Position numbers and translations under genes: made by a program. The notes beneath the pieces are model-generated. The model was not told the DNA's origin and did not search any database. It saw only the letters and a program-made list of their open reading frames with translations. A stretch of 11,262 nt of DNA from VAZQ01 sp035300505. Lineage in GTDB: Bacteria > Pseudomonadota > Alphaproteobacteria > Rhizobiales > Xanthobacteraceae. The stretch lies in NCBI GenBank assembly GCA_035300505.1, contig DATGVJ010000150.1:1-11262 (forward strand). The letters run 5' to 3'. Every line of letters begins with the position of its first letter. The first letter of the stretch is position 1. Of this stretch, positions 1 through 7,208 are shown in pieces.

Positions 1-1572
1 AGTTCCGGCTATGAGGCCTGGACTCGCCGCATTCAATCTGGCCAGGCCAGCAAGGACATGGTCGAGACCATCGAGCGTTTCGGAACCGAGCGCGGCCTGA
101 AGATGTTGGGCGATTGGACCGACCGGATTGCGGCCGGCGAATTGCCCGCGACCAAGCCGCCGCGCCCGCAGGGTGCGGAACGCAACGTCGTTGTCACGGT
201 TTGGGACTGGTCCGGCCCCAAGACCTATCTCCACGACGAGGTCGCGACCGACAAGCGCAATCCGACGGTCAACGCGAATGGCCTGCTGTTCGGGGCGACC
301 GAAAACAGCACGGATTACATCCCGATTCTTGATCCGGTCACGCATACGGCGACGACAGTCAAGTTGCCGGTGCGCGATACCAAGACCCCGTCGGCAATCA
401 ACAATGTGATGCTGGCGCCCTCGGCCTATTGGGGCGACGAGAAGCTCTGGGACGCCCAGACCATCCCGCACAGCCTGATGTTGGACGAACGGGCTCGGGT
501 GTGGTTCGCGGCGCGCATTCGACCGGCAGCAAACCCGGACGTTTGCAAGGCGGGATCGAGCCATCCATCCGCGAAGGCGTTCCCGATCAATGCATCGAAC
601 CGCCACGTCATCATGTATGACCCGTCGAAGAAGGACTTCGCGACGGTGAGCACCTGCTTCCCGACCCACCACGTGCAGTTTGGCTTCGATGCCAATCGTA
701 CGCTTTGGGCCAGCTCCGGCGGCGCCGGCGCGGAAGTGCTCGGCTGGGTCAATACCAAGATGTTCGAAGAGACCGGCGACGAAATTCGCTCGCAAGGGTG
801 GACACCGTTCGTCCTTGACACCAACGGCAACGGCAAGCGCGACGAAGGCTACGTTCAGCCGAATCAGCCGGTCGATCCCACCAAGGACAAGCGCATTCGC
901 GTGGGTTTCTATTCGATCTCGCCTAACCCGGCCGATTCCTCGATCTGGGGCACCGTCACCGGCTTCCCGGGTTCGGTGGTGCGGGTCAATCCTGGCTCGA
1001 ATCCGTCCGAGACAGCGCTCGCTGAAATCTTCGAAGTGGCGTCGCCGGGCTATTCGCCGCGCGGCGGCGATATCGACAGCAAGGGCGTCAACTGGGCGGC
1101 GCTGGCGAGCGGCCATCTTGGCGCCTTCGACCGCAGCAAGTGCAAAGGCCCGCTCAATGGCCCGACCGCGACCGGAAAGCACTGCCCGGAGGGCTGGACG
1201 ATGTATCCACTGCCAGGCCCGCAGCTTGGCAACGTGACCGATGGCGGCAGCGGCGAAACGCCTTACTATGCCTGGGTCGACCAACACGACACGTTGGGCC
1301 TTGGCAAGGACGTTCCGATTGCGACCGGCAACCAGAACGACTCGCTGATCGCGCTCAAGGACGGCAAGATGGTCAATATGATCGTGCCTTATCCGATGGG
1401 CTTCTGGGCCAAGGGACTTGACGGCCGCATCGACAATCCAAACACGGGCTGGAAGGGCCGTGGCGTATGGTCGAACACCGGAAACCGCACGCCGTTCCAT
1501 ATGGAAGGCGGGAAGGGTGAAACCCCGAAGGTCGTGAAGTTCCAGATGCGGCCTGATCCGTTGGCGCACTAA
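1..1572 (+). CDS. Propeller-type exported protein, C-terminal part (5' end outside window)
   Basis: The frame is open from base 1, so the true start lies upstream; 523 residues and a TAA stop are visible. The first in-window ATG (58) has no convincing ribosome site and is unlikely to be the start. From about codon 65 the protein is rich in short beta-strand repeats of the type seen in virginiamycin-B-lyase-like and other propellers (for example NGLLFGATENSTDYIPILDP, later SSIWGTVTGFPGSVVRVNPG). Around codon 273 there is DTNGNGKRDE, an EF-hand/dockerin-like calcium loop. There are several cysteines (for example CKAG, STCF, SKCKG, KHCPEG), as expected of a secreted protein with disulfides. Proteins of this appearance in Bradyrhizobium are often named carboxypeptidase regulatory-like domain proteins because of an N-terminal domain that would lie outside this window. 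No enzyme activity can be assigned. A strong terminator follows at 1645-1676. Confidence 0.75.
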   Translation, partial: SSGYEAWTRRIQSGQASKDMVETIERFGTERGLKMLGDWTDRIAAGELPATKPPRPQGAERNVVVTVWDWSGPKTYLHDEVATDKRNPTVNANGLLFGATENSTDYIPILDPVTHTATTVKLPVRDTKTPSAINNVMLAPSAYWGDEKLWDAQTIPHSLMLDERARVWFAARIRPAANPDVCKAGSSHPSAKAFPINASNRHVIMYDPSKKDFATVSTCFPTHHVQFGFDANRTLWASSGGAGAEVLGWVNTKMFEETGDEIRSQGWTPFVLDTNGNGKRDEGYVQPNQPVDPTKDKRIRVGFYSISPNPADSSIWGTVTGFPGSVVRVNPGSNPSETALAEIFEVASPGYSPRGGDIDSKGVNWAALASGHLGAFDRSKCKGPLNGPTATGKHCPEGWTMYPLPGPQLGNVTDGGSGETPYYAWVDQHDTLGLGKDVPIATGNQNDSLIALKDGKMVNMIVPYPMGFWAKGLDGRIDNPNTGWKGRGVWSNTGNRTPFHMEGGKGETPKVVKFQMRPDPLAH

Positions 1573-1644
1573 GCGGCAAGCGTTGAGCGCAAGGCACCTA
1601 GCTTTGCGTTTGACCGATTGACCTGCTGATCCGGCAGTGCACAT

Positions 1645-1676
1645 GTCCGCGCAGGCCCGCCTGCGCGGACTTTCTT
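1645..1676 (+). terminator. Intrinsic terminator after the first gene
   Basis: A perfect 11-bp GC-rich inverted repeat (GTCCGCGCAGG, loop CCCG, CCTGCGCGGAC) is followed at once by TTTCTT. It lies 73 bases after the upstream stop codon. It ends directly before the ATG at 1677, which argues against that ATG as the start of the next gene. Confidence 0.85.
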
Positions 1677-1745
1677 ATGGGAGTCGGCAGCGAGTTGCGC
1701 CTATCGACTGCACGTGTCTGGTGGGCGCAATGTCCGAGGTGTCGC

Positions 1746-1753
1746 AGGAGGAG
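1746..1753 (+). promoter_or_regulatory. Ribosome binding site deciding a TTG start
   Basis: AGGAGGAG is a near-perfect Shine-Dalgarno sequence. Its GGAGG core ends 6 bases before the in-frame TTG at 1758. It lies inside the longer frame that opens at ATG 1677, whose first 27 codons encode an Arg/Cys-rich stretch unlike an antiporter N-terminus. Confidence 0.75.
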
Positions 1754-1757
1754 AAAA

Positions 1758-3008
1758 TTGGAAGCGTCGGCTGCGGTCGAAATTGCGAAACACACACTGC
1801 TGGCCGGTGGGCTCATTCTCGCCGTTGGTACGATCACCAGCCTGTTATCGCAGAAGATCGGAATTCCAGATGTTGCGATCTTTCTGGTCGCCGGAATTTT
1901 GATCGGCCCGGAAATGCTGGGACTGATCAATATCCCGGCGGATTCAGGCCTCAACCAGATCATCCTGCTTTTCGGGGCGAGTTACATCCTGTTCGACGGC
2001 GGCGCGTCGCTGAGATTGAGCGTGCTAAAACGGGTCTGGATCACGATCATCGTCATTTCGACCCTGGGCGTCCTGATCACCGCGGCTATCACCAGCGTCG
2101 CTGCCTATTACATACTCGGTGTTCCATTCATTGTGGCGCTGTTGTTGGGTGCGACACTCGCTTCGACCGATCCCGCAACTTTGGTGCCCATCTTCCGGCA
2201 GGTGAAAATTCGCGACCGTGTCGCACAAACCGTCATGAGCGAGTCGGCTTTCAATGACGCCATGGGTGCCATCGTCACATTCGGGGTCCTGGCTGTCGCC
2301 ATGGGGACGGGCGATTTCTCGCTCTCTTCGTCGGTGTTAGACCTCATCAAGCAATCGCTGATTGGAATCATTGCTGGCGCCGCATTGGCCTATCTGGCGG
2401 CAATTCTTATCGCGCACGAGCGCTGGGACTTTCTTGCGGAATATGGACCTGTCGTTACGCTCATGGCGGTTATCGGCGCTTATTTTGCAGCCGACGGGTT
2501 GCAGGCCAGCGGGTTCATGGCGGTTTTTGTTTTCGGCATCGTGCTGGGCAACAAAGACGACTTCGGCTTCAAGATGGAGGAGGGCGAGGCGCAAAAGCTC
2601 GACGAGTTCATATTGACGACCGCATTCATCATGCGGTTGTTCATATTCATCCTGCTCGGTTCGCAGGTCGATTTCAAACTGATGAATCAATATCTGGCCG
2701 GCGGCATCGTGGTGGTGACCATCTTTATGCTGGTCGCGCGGCCGGTCACCGTTTTCCTTTGCGCGCTCCCGGACCGGCGTGCAAAGTGGAGTTTCAACGA
2801 GATGCTGTTCATGTGCTGGACCCGCGAGACCGGTGTCATTCCGGCTGCGCTTGCAGGCCTGTTGCTGGGCATGAAGGCGCCCGGTGCGCAGATGATTGCA
2901 TCGGTCACCTTCATTGCCATTCTTATGACGATCCTCATCCAGGCCACGACAACCAAATGGCTGGGGCGGAAATTAGGGCTGTTGGAAGAGGTTCCTACCG
3001 AACCTTGA
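1758..3008 (+). CDS. CPA1-family Na+/H+ antiporter (NhaP-type)
   Basis: This inner-membrane antiporter probably exchanges Na+ or K+ for protons in pH and salt balance. From the TTG at 1758 it has 416 residues, about 12 hydrophobic segments and no C-terminal TrkA-type domain. Family signatures are present: the FDGG motif (Asp about 80), TDPA (about 137-140) and ESAFNDA (about 162-168). In the last motif the Asn-Asp pair (166-167) marks the CPA1 ion-binding site; in characterised CPA1 members the ND pair goes with electroneutral exchange. A conserved Arg sits in the late helix TRETGVIPAALAG. The TTG start is preferred over ATG 1677 because it has a perfect ribosome site and because 1677 abuts the terminator. 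The 3' end overlaps the convergent NHL gene by 14 bases. The exact ion cannot be read from the sequence. Confidence 0.9.
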   Translation: MEASAAVEIAKHTLLAGGLILAVGTITSLLSQKIGIPDVAIFLVAGILIGPEMLGLINIPADSGLNQIILLFGASYILFDGGASLRLSVLKRVWITIIVISTLGVLITAAITSVAAYYILGVPFIVALLLGATLASTDPATLVPIFRQVKIRDRVAQTVMSESAFNDAMGAIVTFGVLAVAMGTGDFSLSSSVLDLIKQSLIGIIAGAALAYLAAILIAHERWDFLAEYGPVVTLMAVIGAYFAADGLQASGFMAVFVFGIVLGNKDDFGFKMEEGEAQKLDEFILTTAFIMRLFIFILLGSQVDFKLMNQYLAGGIVVVTIFMLVARPVTVFLCALPDRRAKWSFNEMLFMCWTRETGVIPAALAGLLLGMKAPGAQMIASVTFIAILMTILIQATTTKWLGRKLGLLEEVPTEP

Positions 3009-4134
3009 CGTATTTCCGTAACTGGCGCGGCCGCGGTTCGCCTGCGAAGATATTTCCGAATTTATCGACGGTGCCGAACTCCGGCCCGCTGCCTGTTTGC
3101 GTTGCCGGGTTGCCGCCCTGGTCGAGGATGAAGTGTTTCACCCAGCCGCTCTGCGCGTCGCCGATGCGGATGCCCTGCTCGTATCCCGGATTATCGACAT
3201 TGTCGGATTCCGAATCGAAGACATAGATCATGTCTTCGTCGTTGACCGAAAAGGTGATCCCACTCGGCATGCCGAATTGGTTCCAGCGCGTGAGGAATTT
3301 TCCATCCTGATCGAATATCTGGATGCGGGTGTTCTGGCGGTCGCAGACGAACAGCCGGCCGCGTTTGTCCATGGCGATGCAATGGGCGGTGCGGAACTCG
3401 CCCGGCGCATAGCCGGTCTTGCCCCAGGCCTTGATGAATTTCCCATCCTTGGAGAATTTCACGATGCGGTTGTTGGAACCGTGTCCGTCGGCCACAAAAA
3501 TATCGCCATTGGGAGCAGTTGCGACACCGGCCGGCGAGCGGAAATGGTTCTCGTCGTTGCCGGCGACCCCTGGTTCGCCGAGTGTCAAGAGCACCTGTCC
3601 ATCGGAACTGAACTTGCGCACGAAATGCCCGGCCTTGACGCCGGCTTTGGCTGCTGTCGCCACGGCTTCTTCGGCGGCCGCGTCGGTCGCCCAGATATTG
3701 CCGTCGCGATCGACATGCAAACCGTGCGGCCAGATGAACATTTGGGCGCCAAAGCTTTTGACGACGTTGCCTTTCGGATCGAATTTGTAGATCGTATCGT
3801 GCGGCTTGAGTTTGCCGTCGGGCAGCATGCAATCGATGCCGAACCGGCCACCGCGCGCAACTGGAAGCGGGCTCGTCTCGTCGCAGCGGATGAAAGCCCA
3901 AACGCTCTCCCCGTCACGGTCGATGTGCACCGAAGCAGGCGGGCCCATTTCCCGGCCGCCTGGCAGCCTTGCCCATTCGCCGCCGAGCACACTCGGACCG
4001 CCGCCGTCGGCCAGCCCCCGCACAGGGCGGTACGGGTTGTCGGTGGGGCCTTGACCAAAGCACGCTACGTTTGCCGCCAATAGGCCGGCAAGGCCACACA
4101 ACGTTGTCAATCCAATGCGAATTGCAGTCGACAT
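2995..4134 (-). CDS. Exported NHL-repeat beta-propeller protein
   Basis: The 379-residue protein has an N-terminal signal peptide (hydrophobic residues about 6-23, possible cleavage near ANVACFG), so it is likely periplasmic or, through Cys25, a possible lipoprotein. From about residue 65 it has repeated NHL-type propeller blades: VHIDRDGESVWA, WPHGLHVDRDGNIWATDA (136-151), FRSPAGVATAPNGDIFVADG (198-217), IAMDKRGRLFVCDRQNTR (253-270) and PSGITFSVNDEDMIYVFD (290-307). The pattern is that of six-bladed NHL domains, as in the lyase part of peptidylglycine amidating enzymes, but no catalytic assignment can be made. It may instead bind ligands or partner proteins. The ATG at 4134 follows GGGAGGA with a good gap. 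It is divergent from the MBL gene (172-base gap) and convergent, with overlap, to the antiporter. The first gene of the window also looks like a propeller, but the two do not look like copies of each other. Confidence 0.85.
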   Translation of the reverse strand: MSTAIRIGLTTLCGLAGLLAANVACFGQGPTDNPYRPVRGLADGGGPSVLGGEWARLPGGREMGPPASVHIDRDGESVWAFIRCDETSPLPVARGGRFGIDCMLPDGKLKPHDTIYKFDPKGNVVKSFGAQMFIWPHGLHVDRDGNIWATDAAAEEAVATAAKAGVKAGHFVRKFSSDGQVLLTLGEPGVAGNDENHFRSPAGVATAPNGDIFVADGHGSNNRIVKFSKDGKFIKAWGKTGYAPGEFRTAHCIAMDKRGRLFVCDRQNTRIQIFDQDGKFLTRWNQFGMPSGITFSVNDEDMIYVFDSESDNVDNPGYEQGIRIGDAQSGWVKHFILDQGGNPATQTGSGPEFGTVDKFGNIFAGEPRPRQLRKYVKVR

Positions 4135-4202
4135 GATAGTCCTCCCTGTCTGTGATCGTTCTTGAATTCAGCACTGTTCTTATCGATGCCGCGAAACTAT
4201 CC

Positions 4203-4208
4203 TATAAA
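4203..4208 (+). promoter_or_regulatory. Possible -10 element in the divergent region
   Basis: TATAAA in an AT-richer stretch about 100 bases upstream of the MBL gene is the best -10-like hexamer in the 4135-4306 divergent spacer. No good -35 (only TTATCG) lies 17 bases upstream. An 8-base palindrome TGAATTCA (4163-4170) is nearby. The assignment is weak. Confidence 0.2.
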
Positions 4209-4306
4209 ACATGTTCGAGAAAGCGGTCCCAGCCAAGGTGGACCCCGCGAAAATCAACAATCGCCGATAATCGCGTTTCGAAGCCAAAGGCGTAACGGGA
4301 GACGTC

Positions 4307-5524
4307 ATGAGAGTAGTCAAATCCATCCGGGCATTCGCACTCTTGCTCCTGGCACAAATTCTTGTGCCAGCAGTTCTTATGCCGCAAGGTATTGTGCCTC
4401 ATGCGGCGCTCGCCCTCACGGGAGAGAAGGCCGAGTTCAAACAGGTTGCCGACGGCGTTTACGCCTTCGTGGGCAAGGTCAATGATGCCAATGCGCTTGT
4501 CGTGGTGACGACGCAGGGGGTGGTGGTCGTCGACACCGGAAACAATCCGCCGGAAACCCGCATCCTGCAGAACTTCATCAAGTCGGTGACCAACCAGCCG
4601 GTGCGCTATGTCATCATCAGCCAGAACCATGGCGACCATGCGGGCGGCACGCCGGCGTTCCTGCCGTCGGCGCATATGATCGTGCACGAGCACGTCGCCA
4701 AGGATTGGACCTCGTGGAAACCTTATCAGACAAAGGCGTGGCGTAAGCGCTTTCGCGAGCGCGCCGACGCGCTCAAGGACGCAAATCCGGGCGATTTCGT
4801 CATCAGCTTCAAGGAGAATATGACGCTGCGCCTCGGCGGCAAGACGATTGAACTCATCTACGTGGATGATCAATACAATCCCGGCGACATTGCAATCTGG
4901 CTGCCGCAGAGCGGCGTGATGCATGCCGGCTTCGTCGGCTATATCGATCGTCATCCCGACATAAGGCCTGACTACAGTCATGGCACCACCATGGGGATGC
5001 TCAAGCAACTCGAAGTCTTGAGCGCGCTCAAGCCCAAGGTGATGATCCCGGCGCACGGACCGCTCGGCGACGTGAAGGACCTGCACGCGCTCACCGACTA
5101 CCTGTTGCTTGCGCGGCAGAAGGTGCGCGCCATGATGGCCAAGGGCATGCCGCTTACGGCAATCGTCAAAGAGTTCCACATGAATGAATACAAGGGTTGG
5201 GATCGCGAAAACCATTTCGAATGGCTCGCCGAAACCCTTCACCGCGAATTGCAAAGCCAGGGACCGCAGGTTCCGCAGATCGTCGAGCAGAAGGTGAGCG
5301 GCACCATCACTCGGCTAGAGGAAGAGGGCAGGCGACTGATCGTGAAATCCGACAGTGGCGCCGATTTGCGGCTCCGTATTGCGTCCGATACCGATATCGA
5401 TGGCGCCGCCACTGATCGTTCCGAACTCATGCTCGGGATGAAGCTCACGGCGACGTATCAAGTACCACAGGGATTCAATGCGGCGCTGGGTTATGATGTG
5501 GTCGAGATGATCGTGGGACCGTAG
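4307..5524 (+). CDS. Exported MBL-fold protein with degenerate metal site and C-terminal beta domain
   Basis: The 405-residue protein starts at ATG 4307 after GGGAG. A signal peptide (residues about 8-36, ending near AALA) indicates export to the periplasm. The MBL fold is clear: VVVVDTG (Asp76), the metal loop SQNHGDHAGG (105-114), VDDQYNPGDIAIWLP (186-200), VMHAGFVGY (204-212) and MIPAHGPLGD (246-255). Against the canonical HxHxDH...H...D...H set, H108, D110, H111 and H250 remain. The first His is Gln106, the GHT His is Tyr190, and the bridging Asp of the GD motif is Phe209. Residues about 328-404 form an additional small beta domain (SGTITRLEEEGRRLIVKSDS onward) with the look of an OB/DUF1344-like fold. 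The closest functional types are periplasmic SoxH/quinoprotein-relay MBL hydrolases, but the ligand losses make a normal dizinc hydrolase doubtful. The TAG stop is formed by the first bases of the repeat at 5522. Confidence 0.85.
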   Translation: MRVVKSIRAFALLLLAQILVPAVLMPQGIVPHAALALTGEKAEFKQVADGVYAFVGKVNDANALVVVTTQGVVVVDTGNNPPETRILQNFIKSVTNQPVRYVIISQNHGDHAGGTPAFLPSAHMIVHEHVAKDWTSWKPYQTKAWRKRFRERADALKDANPGDFVISFKENMTLRLGGKTIELIYVDDQYNPGDIAIWLPQSGVMHAGFVGYIDRHPDIRPDYSHGTTMGMLKQLEVLSALKPKVMIPAHGPLGDVKDLHALTDYLLLARQKVRAMMAKGMPLTAIVKEFHMNEYKGWDRENHFEWLAETLHRELQSQGPQVPQIVEQKVSGTITRLEEEGRRLIVKSDSGADLRLRIASDTDIDGAATDRSELMLGMKLTATYQVPQGFNAALGYDVVEMIVGP

Positions 5525-5593
5525 GGTGGGCTAAGGCGCGCCATCTGTGAACGGCGTCATATACTCCGGCGTGCGGCGCGCCGTGCCCACGCG
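5522..5593 (+). repeat. Interspersed intergenic repeat, copy 1
   Basis: This 72-base unit starts TAGGGTGGGCTAAGGCGCGC and ends GCGCGCCGTGCCCACGCG. Its two ends are themselves imperfectly inverted (GGGTGGGC versus GTGCCCACG). It is mirrored by the copy at 5652-5725. Ends of this kind resemble GGGTGGGC...GTGCCCAC elements scattered between genes in Bradyrhizobium (from memory). The first three bases serve as the stop codon of the upstream gene. Confidence 0.75.
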
Positions 5594-5651
5594 AACGCCG
5601 GTGAGTGTTCGATCCGTGCCCCAGGCAGTATTGCGCTCGCTGCACATCCGA

Positions 5652-5725
5652 CGCGTGGGCACGGCGCGCTTTCGAGCGATCGAGTGTGTTGCAAATTCAC
5701 GGCGTGCGCGCCTTTGCCCACCCTA
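5652..5725 (-). repeat. Interspersed intergenic repeat, copy 2 (inverted)
   Basis: This is the inverted partner of 5522-5593. Bases 5652-5669 are an exact 18-base reverse complement of 5576-5593, and 5706-5725 match 5522-5541 in reverse complement with one mismatch. The interior of the unit is not conserved between copies. The pair encloses a 58-base core (5594-5651) with no recognisable content. Confidence 0.75.
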
Positions 5726-5744
5726 CTCGCCCGTTGCCGAAAGT

Positions 5745-5768
5745 GAAATTGGGGATACCCCCGATTTT
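5745..5768 (+). terminator. Possible terminator between convergent genes
   Basis: AATTGGGG (5747-5754), loop ATAC, CCCCGATT (5759-5766) form an 8-bp stem with one G-U wobble in plus-strand RNA, followed by TT. In minus-strand RNA the wobble becomes an A-C mismatch, so it should work better for transcripts coming from the MBL gene. It directly abuts the stop codon of the minus-strand iron-sulfur gene. Confidence 0.45.
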
Positions 5769-7110
5769 ACACGCCCGCACGCACCGCATGCCCCACAAGC
5801 CGCAGCGGCTGGTCGTCAAGCATCGCCTGCACGGCCGCACGTGCCTTGTCGGGATCAAGCCCATGTTGCGTCACGAGGTCAGAACATTCGGCCACGATGG
5901 CGTCGACGTCCTGCGTTTTCTTCAAGCGTTTGTATTGGTCGTCATGATGCAGGCCCATGCTGGCGCCGACAATTTCCAGCGCATTGAGCACCTGGAAGGG
6001 CCAATCCCGTTCATGCGCGCAAAGTTCGCGGTGGTCGGCGTGATAGACAGTGACGAGTGCGTCAACGCCTGCGTCCCGCGCGGCTTCGAGTTCGTTGCGT
6101 TGCAGGTCGCGTTTGTAGGAGGGCAGGGCGCGTAAATAATTGCTCATCAGGCCGACCGCCGGCTGATGGAGATCGACAAGTTCGATGCCAGGCACGGCCG
6201 TCAATATCGCCATTGCGGCTTCCATGACACCCGGGACGCCCGGGTGGCGATGCAGCGCAATGCGCATCTCCACGCGCCGCGCCAGCATCGGGCGCAATCG
6301 GTCGAGCTTTTCACGAAGGAACAGGAAAAACGGTGTCATGTCGAAGGGCTTCGCGCCGCGCGTTGCCTCGACGGTCGGCAGCGTGACCTCATTGAATTGA
6401 ACGAGGCAGCTTGGACACCAGGCCAGAACGTGGCCGGACTTGCTGCGCGCAAGTTTATCCATTGTGTTTTCGCTGAAACGGCCCGACGTGTCGATATCGC
6501 CGGGCCGCAACTGCACGATGCCGCAACAATGGCTGGGTCCACCCATGACGTGATAGGTCGTGCCAAGCGCATCCATGATGTCGAGCGCCAACAGCGCGAT
6601 GTGTGGCGTCTTGAGAACGTTGCAGCCCGTGTAGAACACGACGTCCGGAATGTCGTCGGGGTCATCTCCAGCCGCGCGTGATGTCGGCAATTGTCCAAGT
6701 CTCTCCAGAATGTCGTCGGTCAACTGCATCCTGGAGAGGTTGGTGACATCCCGGCTTACTTTCCGAAAATCCTCCACCCCAATCCGCCGCCGCTCGGCAG
6801 GTTCGTTCTTCGCTCGCGCCATCGCGACACGTGCCATGTTGAGCAGAAAGCGTGGATTGACACCGTAATCGCAGGCCTTGATGCATTCGCCGCTGAGAAT
6901 GCAGGCGCTCGCCCATTTGCGCGACAACTCGGGGCCATCCCCGGTTCGCACGATGTCGAGGATGCCGGTGACCGTGGTGCGGGGGTCGGCGCCAGCGACA
7001 CCCGCGGGCTCCTTGATGGGGCAGGCCTCAAAGCACTTGCCGCATGTCGTGCAGGCGTCGACCATGGTGTCGGTGCGGGCGGTAAGGGCCGTTTGGAAGG
7101 CACTCGTCAT
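5767..7110 (-). CDS. HdrC/HdrB-like (Fe-S)-binding oxidoreductase subunit with altered ligands
   Basis: The product is 447 residues from ATG 7110, which follows AGGA at a good distance; a longer frame to 7209 has a non-conserved, Arg-rich lead and would overlap the divergent gene. The N-terminus is ferredoxin-like with one complete [4Fe-4S] motif C20xxC23xxC26xxxC30P. The second motif reads C70-x2-S73-x2-C76-x3-C80-D, with Ser for the second Cys. A first CCG (HdrB-type) module is intact: C163, C195-C196-G, CPSC 232-235. The second CCG module (about 280-370) keeps its spacing but lacks its cysteines; where CxxC is expected it has HADH (357-360). The layout equals HdrC fused to HdrB, as in HdrD, GlpC and LutA-like proteins, which pass electrons to or from disulfides or quinones. 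No HdrA or flavoprotein partner lies next to it. It is divergent from the MetE-like gene with a 98-base gap. Its substrate is unknown. Confidence 0.85.
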   Translation of the reverse strand: MTSAFQTALTARTDTMVDACTTCGKCFEACPIKEPAGVAGADPRTTVTGILDIVRTGDGPELSRKWASACILSGECIKACDYGVNPRFLLNMARVAMARAKNEPAERRRIGVEDFRKVSRDVTNLSRMQLTDDILERLGQLPTSRAAGDDPDDIPDVVFYTGCNVLKTPHIALLALDIMDALGTTYHVMGGPSHCCGIVQLRPGDIDTSGRFSENTMDKLARSKSGHVLAWCPSCLVQFNEVTLPTVEATRGAKPFDMTPFFLFLREKLDRLRPMLARRVEMRIALHRHPGVPGVMEAAMAILTAVPGIELVDLHQPAVGLMSNYLRALPSYKRDLQRNELEAARDAGVDALVTVYHADHRELCAHERDWPFQVLNALEIVGASMGLHHDDQYKRLKKTQDVDAIVAECSDLVTQHGLDPDKARAAVQAMLDDQPLRLVGHAVRAGV

Positions 7111-7124
7111 AGTGGTCCTAAGAG

Positions 7125-7160
7125 TTGTCGTAGCGTACACCCGCACGCCGAATTCGACAA
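7125..7160. promoter_or_regulatory. Possible control region between divergent genes
   Basis: TTGTCG (7125-7130) and CGACAA (7155-7160) form a 6-bp inverted repeat with a 24-base centre. On the minus strand the 7160-7155 TTGTCG, a 17-base spacer and TACGCT could serve as -35/-10 for the iron-sulfur gene. Matches to consensus are partial, so this is a weak call. Confidence 0.2.
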
Positions 7161-7208
7161 ACGGGCATTTCCACTTTAGATGAAACCGCGCACGAGGAAA
7201 CCACTTCA

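Noticed and set aside
3097..4083. Long plus-strand open frame (328 codons) opposite the NHL gene
   Set aside because: It is antisense to a clear NHL-repeat protein with signal peptide and ribosome site; its reading is a product of high third-position GC.
4220..4245. Hairpin in the MBL leader (GCGGTCC with GGACC..GC) as a riboswitch
   Set aside because: Short stem with a bulge and no conserved riboswitch core; too little to support a call.
4202..5254. Long minus-strand open frame (350 codons) opposite the MBL gene
   Set aside because: It has His/Arg-rich low-complexity reading and no ribosome site, and it is fully covered by the recognisable MBL-fold gene.
5594..5651. Core between the inverted repeats as a possible small RNA or gene
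   Set aside because: It has no promoter, open frame or internal structure of its own.
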